Positions 45,830-53,655 of a stretch of DNA of 64,000 nucleotides are shown here, one piece after another. The DNA is from JAHEKD01 sp965215945. GTDB taxonomy: Bacteria; Pseudomonadota; Gammaproteobacteria; Arenicellales; JAHEKD01. The DNA is taken from positions 7,989-71,988 of the forward strand of contig CBDCFC010000008.1 of the NCBI GenBank assembly GCA_965215945.1, written 5' to 3'. Below the pieces are notes generated by a model. The model did not search any database. It saw only the letters and a list, made by a program, of their open reading frames with translations, and was not told where the DNA came from. Numbering within the stretch: position 1 is the first letter of the stretch; the number at the start of each line of letters is the position of its first letter. Position numbers and translations under genes: made by a program.

Positions 45830-47053
45830 ATGGCAAAGCGAATAATCATAACCAGAGACGGCGACGACATCCCCTTTTTACGTGGTATTTTAGTCAAGTC
45901 ATTAGTCAATGCGGGTCTGTCATTTGATCAGGCCTATGATCTTGCCCAAACAGTCAGGGACAAGCTTGATGATGAATTTGAAATTACTTACGCTGAACTG
46001 GCATCATTGACGGCTGATTTGCTGGAAGAAAAATACGGCCTGGAGTTGCGTCAGAATTATGAGGATTGCCCAGTAGGAAGTCCGTCTGAGAATATCGTTG
46101 TTCATACACCCGCCAGAGACGCACCTTTTTCTGCTGCCATTATTACATACGACCTGGAATGTTACGGTATTAAAACCGCCATTGCTTCAGAAGCCGGGCA
46201 AATAGTTTTTAATCAATTAATTTCTGAGAATTATCAGGAGATAAGCAGCACAGATATAAACCTGTTGATTTATCGCTGCCTTAAGAATAATTTCAGTCAA
46301 GACATTGCTGATTTATTTATTAGCTGGAAAGCGTTTGAAGATAGTGAAATGTCTCTGATTGTACTTATCGGTGGGATTACTGGTGTAGGCAAAAGTACTG
46401 TCTCCCATGAAATCTGTTACAAACTCGACATACCACAAATTCAGTCAAGCGATATGATCAGGGAAATCATACGAGCTTACCTGGCTCCTCCGCTTGTACC
46501 CCTTTTACAATATTCCAGCTTTGATGCGTGGAAAGCAATTCCGGAAGCGGATACAAAAAAACGATTCTTTAAAAAAGGCCCGCCTATTGTAGAAGGATTC
46601 TTATCGCAATTGTCAATAATAAAACCGGCTCTTGAGTCTTCCATTGACCGTGCATTAAGGGAGCATAATCATGTGATTATAGAAGGGGTTCATGTTTTAA
46701 CCACTGAAATTGACTTGACCGCTGCACAGGATCAGGCAATCATAGTACCCGTCATGCTGGCCAGCACCAGCAAGTCAGCATTGAAAAAACAAATTACCCG
46801 CCGAAGTAAAGAACAAGACAAGCGACCTGCTTCGCGATATATTGAAAATATCGACAATATCTGGGCATTGCAGTCTTATCTGTTAAAAACAGCAGATAAT
46901 GCTGAAATCCCAATTCTGACAAATAATGACATCAAGAAAACCGTCAGTAATATCATCAATTTGATTTCAGACGGTATTACTGAACGTTTTAATGCTGATG
47001 ATTACCGTGAACAATGGGACCAGGCAGTTGTTCAAGATTCTGAAAATCTGTAA
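45830..47053 (+). CDS. ATP-cone protein with 2-phosphoglycerate kinase-like P-loop domain
   Basis: A 407-residue protein. Residues of about 3-75 form an ATP-cone-like domain (IITRDGDDIPFLRGILVKSL) and residues of about 90-165 look like a second, weaker one. The C-terminal half is a P-loop kinase: Walker A GGITGVGKSTVSHEI near residue 185, then IQSSDMIREIIRAY and VIIEGVHVL. The layout recalls archaeal 2-phosphoglycerate kinases, which make 2,3-bisphosphoglycerate. A link to phosphate storage or sensing is suggested by the neighbours phoR, phoB, pst and ppk. Its 3' end overlaps convergent phoB by 22 bases. Confidence 0.75.
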   Translation: MAKRIIITRDGDDIPFLRGILVKSLVNAGLSFDQAYDLAQTVRDKLDDEFEITYAELASLTADLLEEKYGLELRQNYEDCPVGSPSENIVVHTPARDAPFSAAIITYDLECYGIKTAIASEAGQIVFNQLISENYQEISSTDINLLIYRCLKNNFSQDIADLFISWKAFEDSEMSLIVLIGGITGVGKSTVSHEICYKLDIPQIQSSDMIREIIRAYLAPPLVPLLQYSSFDAWKAIPEADTKKRFFKKGPPIVEGFLSQLSIIKPALESSIDRALREHNHVIIEGVHVLTTEIDLTAAQDQAIIVPVMLASTSKSALKKQITRRSKEQDKRPASRYIENIDNIWALQSYLLKTADNAEIPILTNNDIKKTVSNIINLISDGITERFNADDYREQWDQAVVQDSENL

Positions 47054-47724
47054 CCTATACTTCTAATCGTCTGAATAATAGATTTCTTATCGTAAGGTTC
47101 CAAAATTTTTCGAAGCCGATTAATATGTACATCCACCGTTCTTTCCTCAAGATAAATCGACTGCCCCCAAATATAGTCAAGCAAACTTGAGCGCGAATAT
47201 ACCTTATTAGGATGAGTCATAAAAAACTCTAATAACTTAAATTCTGTTGGACCAAGCTCTAGCACATCGCCAGATTGCAAATCTTTTATCTGATGATTGG
47301 ACGCATCCAGACTAAGACCTGCGATCTCAATAAATTCAATCCTAGGTTGCTGCCCGGATACACGCCGTAAAACTGCCCGGATTCTGGCAAGTAAAACATT
47401 AGGAGAAAATGGCTTGGTAATGTAGTCATCCGCTCCAGCATCAAGGCCTTCAACTTTATTATGGCTATCAGACTTGGCCGTTAAAAAAATAACTGGAATA
47501 AAACTTGTATTAGGATGCTGTTTCAACTGCCTTAGAAATTCCACACCTGAACGATCAGGCAGCATCCAATCTAACAAGATGGCATCAGGAAGATTGTTTC
47601 GAATTAATGTTTCTGCCTTTTCCACACAATCAGCCACAACCATTTCATAGCCATCTGTTTCAAGGGTGAATACAATCATTTCCCTGATCGCTTCTTCATC
47701 CTCAACAACTAAAATCATGGTCAT
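47032..47724 (-). CDS. phoB: Phosphate-regulon response regulator PhoB
   Basis: A 230-residue OmpR-family regulator. The receiver has the acidic pair VEDEEAI, the phospho-acceptor Asp in ILLDWMLPDRSG, the Thr in IFLTAKSD and the Lys in DYITKPFSP. The C-terminal winged helix (GPTEFKLLEFFMTHPNKVYS; RTVDVHINRLRKIL) binds Pho boxes. It is last in the pst gene line, 115 bases after pstB2, an unusual place since phoB normally pairs with phoR. Confidence 0.93.
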   Translation of the reverse strand: MTMILVVEDEEAIREMIVFTLETDGYEMVVADCVEKAETLIRNNLPDAILLDWMLPDRSGVEFLRQLKQHPNTSFIPVIFLTAKSDSHNKVEGLDAGADDYITKPFSPNVLLARIRAVLRRVSGQQPRIEFIEIAGLSLDASNHQIKDLQSGDVLELGPTEFKLLEFFMTHPNKVYSRSSLLDYIWGQSIYLEERTVDVHINRLRKILEPYDKKSIIQTIRSIGYRFSES

Positions 47725-47839
47725 TTTAAATCACAAAATTTTTTATTGCGCAGTTCAAATTTTACTTACATCCAAATTGCCGCTAATCAGTACGAACTGT
47801 AATACGATTAAAGTATTCAAATAAATACTTCTTTAAATT

Positions 47840-48631
47840 TTAACCATAACGGCCTTCAATATAATCCGCTGTTTGTTGTTGCTTGGGGCGGACGAACATT
47901 TCATCTGTCTGTGAATGCTCAATTACTTTGCCTAACAACATAAAAATACATTCTTCACTGGCTCGCCTGGCCTGAGCCATATTGTGAGTGACTATCAAAA
48001 TAGTGTAGTCACCACGCAGTTTCCAGATCAGCTCCTCGACCGCATTGGTACCTTTAGGATCCAAGGCAGAACAGGGTTCATCCATTAATAACAAAGTCGG
48101 CTTAACAGGCAAAAGCCGGGCAATACACAGTTTTTGCTGCTCTTCAAGTGACAGTTCAGTTGCTTTGCGTTTTAACTTGTCCTTGACCGAGTCCCAGAGC
48201 AGCACTTCACGTAACGAGGACTCAACGATTTCATCTTCTTCACTAACGGACAGTTTTTTTCCTGTGTAATGTAATTTGTGACCGAATATCACGTTTTCAC
48301 GTATCGACAAGGGTAAAGGGTTCGGACGTTGAAATACCATGCCAATTTGTTTTCGAACCTGTACTAACTCCACATCTGGCGCATAGACATTCTGACCAAG
48401 CACATTAATCTCTCCTTCAATACGCACATAACCCAGGCGCTCATTAATTCGGTTTATGCTTCGAAGAATCGTTGATTTACCGCAACCTGATGGACCAATG
48501 AGTGATGTAATGATGCCTTGGCGGATATTCAGGTCAACGTCAAACAGGGCGTGAAAATTACCATACCATAGGTTCAAGTTTTTAACCTGGATGGCCAGGT
48601 CTTGTGCTTGATTTGGTGATTCACCTGCCAT
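47840..48631 (-). CDS. pstB: PstB2, phosphate ABC transporter ATPase with degenerate signature motif
   Basis: A PstB-type ATPase of about 263 residues from ATG 48631; a TTG at 48664 would add 11 residues and overlap pstB1. Walker A (GPSGCGKST), Q-loop (IGMVFQRPNPLP), Walker B (LLMDEPCSALDP) and H-loop (VTHNMAQ) are canonical. The ABC signature is not: LSGGQQQRL is replaced by LSLEEQQKL. It can therefore bind and hydrolyse ATP only if a partner supplies the signature. PstB1, encoded just upstream, has that signature intact. The end TADYIEGRYG is typical of PstB. Confidence 0.9.
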   Translation of the reverse strand: MAGESPNQAQDLAIQVKNLNLWYGNFHALFDVDLNIRQGIITSLIGPSGCGKSTILRSINRINERLGYVRIEGEINVLGQNVYAPDVELVQVRKQIGMVFQRPNPLPLSIRENVIFGHKLHYTGKKLSVSEEDEIVESSLREVLLWDSVKDKLKRKATELSLEEQQKLCIARLLPVKPTLLLMDEPCSALDPKGTNAVEELIWKLRGDYTILIVTHNMAQARRASEECIFMLLGKVIEHSQTDEMFVRPKQQQTADYIEGRYG

Positions 48632-48656
48632 AATTATTCCATTTAATCGGTTCGTA

Positions 48657-49493
48657 TCAGCCAAAACGACCTTCGATATAATCCATGGTTAACTGGTTTT
48701 TTACTGAACCTTTAAACATCTGTTCGGTAACCCCGATTTCAATACACTTTCCTTCACAGAAAAATGCAGTTCTGTCCGCCAACCGCCTTGCCTGCTGCAC
48801 CAGGTTAGTCACCAGAATAATGGTCATTTCACTTCTCAACTCCTGCAACACATCCTCAATGCGCATAGTCGTGACTGGGTCAACAGCAATCGAAAATTCA
48901 TCCAACATCAGCAACTCAGGATCTTGTGAAAGCGCCCGAGCAATAGTAAGACGCTGCTGCTGCCCACCTGACAACAGGCTTCCAAGTGAATCAAGCCTGT
49001 CTTTAACTTCATCCCACAATGCCGCCCGGGTCAGACAGCGTTCTACAACTTCATCAATCTCACTTTTTTGTTTGACACCTTTTAGTCTCGGCGCCAATGC
49101 CACATTTTCATAAATCGTTAGCGGCAGACCGACCGGCAGAGGAAAGACCACGCCGATTCGGCTTCGTAGCGCATAAACATTGTTCAAATTATTCACACTG
49201 CGGCCATTGAACAAAATATCTCCATTGACTTTCATGCCACTGGTGAACATATCCATGCGGTTAATCGCTTTCAAAAAAGAAGTCTTACCCGCATTGGCGG
49301 GGCCAATAATTCCGAAAATCTCATTGGTTTGAACATCCAGATTAACATCTTCCAGAACGCAGTTGCCTGAATACTCAATGCTTAAATCATTGATCGAGAG
49401 TTTAACTTCTGATTTATACGGGTCATTTGCTGTTGTCTCCAGTGCATCGACAGGGATGTTCGGCGGGCTTGATTGTTGCTGCTGGACTACCAT
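48657..49493 (-). CDS. pstB: PstB1, phosphate ABC transporter ATPase with degenerate Q- and H-loops
   Basis: A 278-residue PstB homologue. Its signature LSGGQQQRLTIARAL is canonical. Walker A reads GPANAGKTS and Walker B LLMLDEFSIAVDP, both usable but unusual (DEP becomes DEF). The Q-loop Gln is replaced by Pro (GVVFPLPVG) and the H-loop His by Asn (LVTNLVQQARR). ATP hydrolysis at its own site should be impaired. The start overlaps the end of pstA by seven bases, and its 3' end overlaps the region of the pstB2 start, so the two are translated together. Confidence 0.9.
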   Translation of the reverse strand: MVVQQQQSSPPNIPVDALETTANDPYKSEVKLSINDLSIEYSGNCVLEDVNLDVQTNEIFGIIGPANAGKTSFLKAINRMDMFTSGMKVNGDILFNGRSVNNLNNVYALRSRIGVVFPLPVGLPLTIYENVALAPRLKGVKQKSEIDEVVERCLTRAALWDEVKDRLDSLGSLLSGGQQQRLTIARALSQDPELLMLDEFSIAVDPVTTMRIEDVLQELRSEMTIILVTNLVQQARRLADRTAFFCEGKCIEIGVTEQMFKGSVKNQLTMDYIEGRFG

Positions 49494-50359
49494 TTTTTCT
49501 TACCCCTGAGATACATTCTAAAAGCGATCGAAGCACTATTCATGAATAGCACCATGGCGATTAAGACCAGTGCCACACCATATGGGAGGTTCTCTGGCAC
49601 ACCGGGCACTTGTGTTGCCACCACAAACAAATGCAAAGATAATGCCATGGTCTGATCAAAGACACCTTGTGGTAACAGTGGAGTGAAAAACACCGCACCT
49701 GTAAACATGATAGGCGCTGTTTCACCAGAAGTACGTGACACTTCCAGAATGACACCTGTCAAAATACCGCTGACTGCATTGGGCAGCACTACTCGTCTAA
49801 TCGCCTGCCAGCGCGTTGCACCCATATTCCAACAGGCCTCACGAAAAGCATAGGGCACTGCCTGCAGAGATTCACGAGTAGACACAATCACCACCGGCAG
49901 CGTCATGATTGCCAGGGTCAGACTAGCTGCCAGGATGCTGGTTCCAAATTTGAAGAAGATGACAAAAGCCCCCACTCCAAACAACGCATGAACAATTGAA
50001 GGCACCCCGGCAAGATTAATAATGGCGAGATTAACAACACGGGTAAACCAGTTGTCTGGTGCATACTCGCTTAAATAAATTGCAGCCGCCACACCAATTG
50101 GCACTGAAATCAGTAAGGCCACACTGACCAGCCATACTGTACCCAGCAGGGCTGGAAAAATGCCCCCCGCTGTCATGCCATCTGTAGGTGAAGTAAACAA
50201 GAAATCTATCGAAATGACTGATCCGCCCTTATAGATTAAAACCCCGAGTATGATCGCCACAGGTAATATTAATAATAAAGTCATCAATAAAAACAATGTA
50301 CCGTATATGCCTTGTATACGATTATTTTTGGAATTTTTTTCAGTTTTTTCGAACATCAA
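49487..50359 (-). CDS. pstA: Phosphate ABC transporter permease PstA
   Basis: A 290-residue inner-membrane permease with about six hydrophobic helices. The ABC-permease coupling segment REACWNMGATRWQAIRRVVLP is clear near residue 190, and the C-terminal helix precedes a basic tail. PstA and PstC form the phosphate channel of the high-affinity Pst transporter. The gene starts directly next to the pstC stop. Confidence 0.93.
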   Translation of the reverse strand: MMFEKTEKNSKNNRIQGIYGTLFLLMTLLLILPVAIILGVLIYKGGSVISIDFLFTSPTDGMTAGGIFPALLGTVWLVSVALLISVPIGVAAAIYLSEYAPDNWFTRVVNLAIINLAGVPSIVHALFGVGAFVIFFKFGTSILAASLTLAIMTLPVVIVSTRESLQAVPYAFREACWNMGATRWQAIRRVVLPNAVSGILTGVILEVSRTSGETAPIMFTGAVFFTPLLPQGVFDQTMALSLHLFVVATQVPGVPENLPYGVALVLIAMVLFMNSASIAFRMYLRGKKKW

Positions 50360-51270
50360 TCACCCCTTTTTAATTCCACGTACAATCAAGTCTGCAGTCA
50401 GATTGATAAGAAACGTAATCACAAACAGGAATATGCCAATGGTAAACAGAACCTGGTAGTGATCTGATCCTACTGCCGTTTCGCCGAGTTCAGCCGCGAT
50501 GGTCGCTGTCAACGCCCTGACTGAATCAAACACACTGTCTGGTATATTTACCGAATGCCCGGTCGCCATTAAAACCGCCATGGTTTCGCCAAAACCACGT
50601 CAACGCCGAGTAAAACAGCACCCAGCAAACCGTTTTTTGCCGCAGGTAGAACAGTCTTGTAAATCACCTGCCAGCGTGTAGCGCCCATTGCTTCTGCAGC
50701 TTCACGGTAACGTTCAGGCACTGCTTTCAATGCATCTTCAGCAATTGAAGTCATGATCGGTGCGGCCATCAAGCCAAGGATCAAACCGGCGTTGAGAACA
50801 TTTAAACCAACAGGAACATTGAATAACTTAATAATCAACGGATTCATGATGCTTAAACCTATAAACCCCCATACAACAGAAGGGATAGCGGCCAATAATT
50901 CAACTAAAACTTTCAGCGTTTCACGAGTTTTTCCCGTCGCAAACTCGGCAATATAAATAGCAGCGCCTAGCGAAAAAGGTATCGCCACCAGCATCGCCAG
51001 CCCGGTTACACTTGCTGTGCCCAGAATCAAGGCCAGAATCCCGTATTCTGGTTCATCTTCATCGCTGGGTGACCAGTATTCCGAGGTAAAAAATTCGCCT
51101 ATATCCAGTGTGTTGACGATAAAACCAGACCCTTCTTTTGTTATAAATACAAATATTCCGACAATAAAAATAATCGCTGATATGCCACCAATAAATACAA
51201 CAATTTGTACAAATTTGTCGATATACCAGTCAGTAGTTCGCTGATCGAAATTTAATTCAGTATTCTTCAT
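50360..51270 (-). pseudogene. pstC: Phosphate ABC transporter permease PstC, one frameshift near the 3' end
   Basis: From ATG 51270 (MKNTELNFDQRTTDWYIDKF) the frame runs through five helices and the coupling segment REAAEAMGATRWQVIYKTVL. After GAVLLGV it shifts near 50600-50606; the other frame continues RGFGETMAVLMATGHSVNIP and the last helix to the stop at 50360. A one-base deletion (or two insertions) explains it. Both parts are otherwise well conserved, so the gene is probably functional and the break an error or a recent mutation. A longer upstream start (51378) would lie inside phoU. Confidence 0.88.
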
Positions 51271-51296
51271 GATTTTTCTTGCGGGTCTTGATAGAA

Positions 51297-52379
51297 TCAA
51301 GTGGCTTCGTCGCCGTATAACAATTCCATCAACTCGGTGATCTGGTGGGTCAACTCCCGATAACTTTGTGCATACCATTTATGCATCTGGTCACTGTTGC
51401 TGCCATAAGGCATTTCTTCGAAATCCCAATCTATATAGGCGGTATGAAAGGGAATCTGTTCAAAATAAGATTTAACTGTCCCTTCCAGTGCAATGATGAC
51501 GTGAAAGTGAGACACTTCAAGGTCGGAAAAATCAATTTCTTCCGGGCCGCTTTCTTTGACTGATAACCCGTGGTTTTGTAAAAAATCAACAGTTCTGTTA
51601 TCAATGGACTCTGCAGGAACCCGACCTGCACTACTGAATTGACCGCAATGACTGAAGTGGCGTTTTCCAATAGCCTCAGCCATCACGCTCAAATGAGTGT
51701 TGGTTTCATCAACAAACAGAATATTGAATATTTTCTTTTCCTTTGCTTCACCTGTTACAGCAAAAACTGTTTCTTCACAAATATTCCTGGATTGATCAGT
51801 CACTCGTTTTAACTGCGAAAGTGTTGCAAACAAAGCAAATACAGCCTTGCCACCATATTGTCGATACTGATCACTCAAACTGGCATATATTGCATCCATG
51901 GTATCTTCCATATGATCAGACATGTTCATGGTTACCTTCGCCATTTCAGCATTACCTTCATAAAAAGACTCTAACGATTGATTGAGCATGTGGTTGGCCT
52001 CGTTAGCGATCAGGTCAATTTGTGTGACCAGAGCATCATCAAGTTTTCCGAATTGCAACGCTTCGCGGCTAATAGTCACAGCATAATCACCGATACGTTC
52101 CAAAATGATATTTAAGCGGATAATTGAAGATATTAGGCGCAAATGCCCTGCCGACGGTAAATGCCTGGCAATAAAAGTATGACAATCGTAGTCAATGTCA
52201 CGCATTTTGCGATTAATTTCGTTGTCAGATAAAACAGTGCTATTTGCTAACGCAGCATTATTAGTTAAAAAGGCTTTTACGGCATTGGCAACACTGGCCT
52301 CCACCAAGTTCCCCATGCTTTTTATCTGAGCGGTGATGTTGTCCAGATCAGCCTGTAAACGCTGTTCGTAGATTGCCAT
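51297..52379 (-). CDS. phoU: PhoU fused to an inactive-looking low-molecular-weight phosphatase-like domain
   Basis: A 360-residue protein. Residues of about 1-215 are a two-bundle PhoU domain (IIRLNIILERIGDYAVTISR; MNMSDHMEDTMDAIYA), the negative regulator of PhoR and Pst. Residues of about 220-355 resemble low-molecular-weight protein tyrosine phosphatase/arsenate reductase: ILFVDETNTHLSVMAEAIGK and FSSAGRVPAESIDNRTVDFL match the CxxNxxRSxMAEA and SAGxxP pattern. The catalytic Cys is Asp and the P-loop Arg is Leu, so catalysis is unlikely. It lies between pstS and pstC, not at the end of the operon as usual. Confidence 0.88.
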   Translation of the reverse strand: MAIYEQRLQADLDNITAQIKSMGNLVEASVANAVKAFLTNNAALANSTVLSDNEINRKMRDIDYDCHTFIARHLPSAGHLRLISSIIRLNIILERIGDYAVTISREALQFGKLDDALVTQIDLIANEANHMLNQSLESFYEGNAEMAKVTMNMSDHMEDTMDAIYASLSDQYRQYGGKAVFALFATLSQLKRVTDQSRNICEETVFAVTGEAKEKKIFNILFVDETNTHLSVMAEAIGKRHFSHCGQFSSAGRVPAESIDNRTVDFLQNHGLSVKESGPEEIDFSDLEVSHFHVIIALEGTVKSYFEQIPFHTAYIDWDFEEMPYGSNSDQMHKWYAQSYRELTHQITELMELLYGDEAT

Positions 52380-52497
52380 GATGCTTTACCTCCCGGCTTT
52401 GTTGTCTAATAATCCTTGCAATCATCCACCAGCAAGAATGACCACAAAAACAACCTGTGTGCCTAACGACTTGTTATTCAGCCACCTGATTATAGGT

Positions 52498-53370
52498 TCA
52501 GGATCCACAACTCACAGCACGAACAGGTGCATAACCTTTGGCTGAAATAATGCACTGACCATCGTCACTTAGCACCCAATCCATATAATTTTTGATTTCG
52601 CCTTCAGGCTCGCCATTAGTGTACATCAATAAAGGCCTGGCGATCGGGTAAGAACCATCACTGGCAGTTGCAACCGAAGGATTGACACATTCAGCACCGT
52701 CACTGGAAACACAGACCATACCAATGTGATCAGTGGCATAAGCCAAACCACTATACCCTATCGCACATGGTGTTTTTTCGACCAGGTCAACAACGTCCTT
52801 GGAACCGTGCATATCGAGTGTTCCACTTCGATATTTACCTTTGTCCAGAACCGCCTTCTTAAAGTAAGCATACGTGCCGGAGTTATTTTGCCGTGAAACC
52901 ACGACAATTTCATCACTGTCACAACCTGGAACCGTTTGGCCCAAGTCACTCCATTTTTGAATGCTGCCATCACGAATATAAATCTCTTTGAGTTGTTCAA
53001 TACTCATGGTTTTAATTGGATTGTCATTGTGGATGAACACCGCCAGGGCATCAAAACCAACAACAAACTCAACCGGATTTTGGCCTTTATCTTGTGCCAA
53101 TTTTATTTCTTTCTCCTTCATCTTGCGGCTGGCATTGGCAATATCAACAGTGCCGTTAATCATGGCCGCGATGCCAGTACCAGAACCGCCGCCGCTAACT
53201 GCTACAGCAACGTTTTCATTCACCTTCTGATATTCTTCCGCCCAAGCCTGGGCAACATTGACTAGGGTATCTGAGCCCTTGTTCTGGATAGCACTGCGCT
53301 CTTGTGCAATTGCGGTAAAAGAACAAACGTAAACAAAAAAACTGGCAAACAAGAACATAAATTTTCTCAT
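52498..53370 (-). CDS. pstS: Periplasmic phosphate-binding protein PstS
   Basis: The high-affinity phosphate receptor of the Pst transporter. I use ATG 53370, giving a 290-residue precursor with the signal peptide MRKFMFLFASFFVYVCSFTA. Phosphate-contact segments are visible: NKGSDTLVNVAQAWAEEY, GGGSGTGIAAMINGT and RQNNSGTYAYF. It has two Cys pairs that could form disulfides. An in-frame ATG at 53409 lies within the promoter region. Tandem Pho boxes precede it. Confidence 0.93.
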   Translation of the reverse strand: MRKFMFLFASFFVYVCSFTAIAQERSAIQNKGSDTLVNVAQAWAEEYQKVNENVAVAVSGGGSGTGIAAMINGTVDIANASRKMKEKEIKLAQDKGQNPVEFVVGFDALAVFIHNDNPIKTMSIEQLKEIYIRDGSIQKWSDLGQTVPGCDSDEIVVVSRQNNSGTYAYFKKAVLDKGKYRSGTLDMHGSKDVVDLVEKTPCAIGYSGLAYATDHIGMVCVSSDGAECVNPSVATASDGSYPIARPLLMYTNGEPEGEIKNYMDWVLSDDGQCIISAKGYAPVRAVSCGS

Positions 53371-53423
53371 TAGTGGATTCCTATTAAGCTGATAATCAGG
53401 GGCAAGCATAATGCCTTTTAAAT

Positions 53424-53452
53424 ATTACAGAGTTATGACATTATTGTTACAA
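53424..53452 (-). promoter_or_regulatory. Triple Pho box of the pstS promoter
   Basis: On the minus strand three units repeat every 11 bases: TTGTAAC (53446-53452), ATGTCAT (53435-53441) and CTGTAAT (53424-53430). A -10-like CATTAT follows ten bases after the last. This is the expected PhoB-binding arrangement reading into pstS. Confidence 0.8.
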
Positions 53453-53527
53453 TTTAATGAAATTTGACACAAAAAATAGCTTTTTAACTGATCCATATCT
53501 TTATTTTGACTAGAAATATCAATAATT

Positions 53528-53545
53528 ATGACAGTATTATTACAT
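53528..53545 (-). promoter_or_regulatory. Second Pho box, upstream of the pstS box
   Basis: ATGTAAT (53539-53545) and CTGTCAT (53528-53534) on the minus strand are 11 bases apart and match the Pho box closely. They point towards pstS and lie about 85 bases upstream of the first cluster. A weaker pair (TTGTAAT/ATGTGAA) is at 53594-53611. They may support pstS or the divergent Na/Pi transporter gene. Confidence 0.6.
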
Positions 53546-53655
53546 TTTTGTATCCGTATCCACCGAAACCCACGAAATCCATGTATACTGTGTATTCACA
53601 TGGTATTACAATGCTTTACGAAATAGATTCACATTGAGGAAATTGAGAGGAAATA

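Noticed and set aside
53594..53611. Pho box driving the Na/Pi cotransporter gene
   Set aside because: The units read towards pstS, the wrong orientation for the plus-strand gene, and are weaker than the other clusters. Control of the transporter by PhoB stays unproven.
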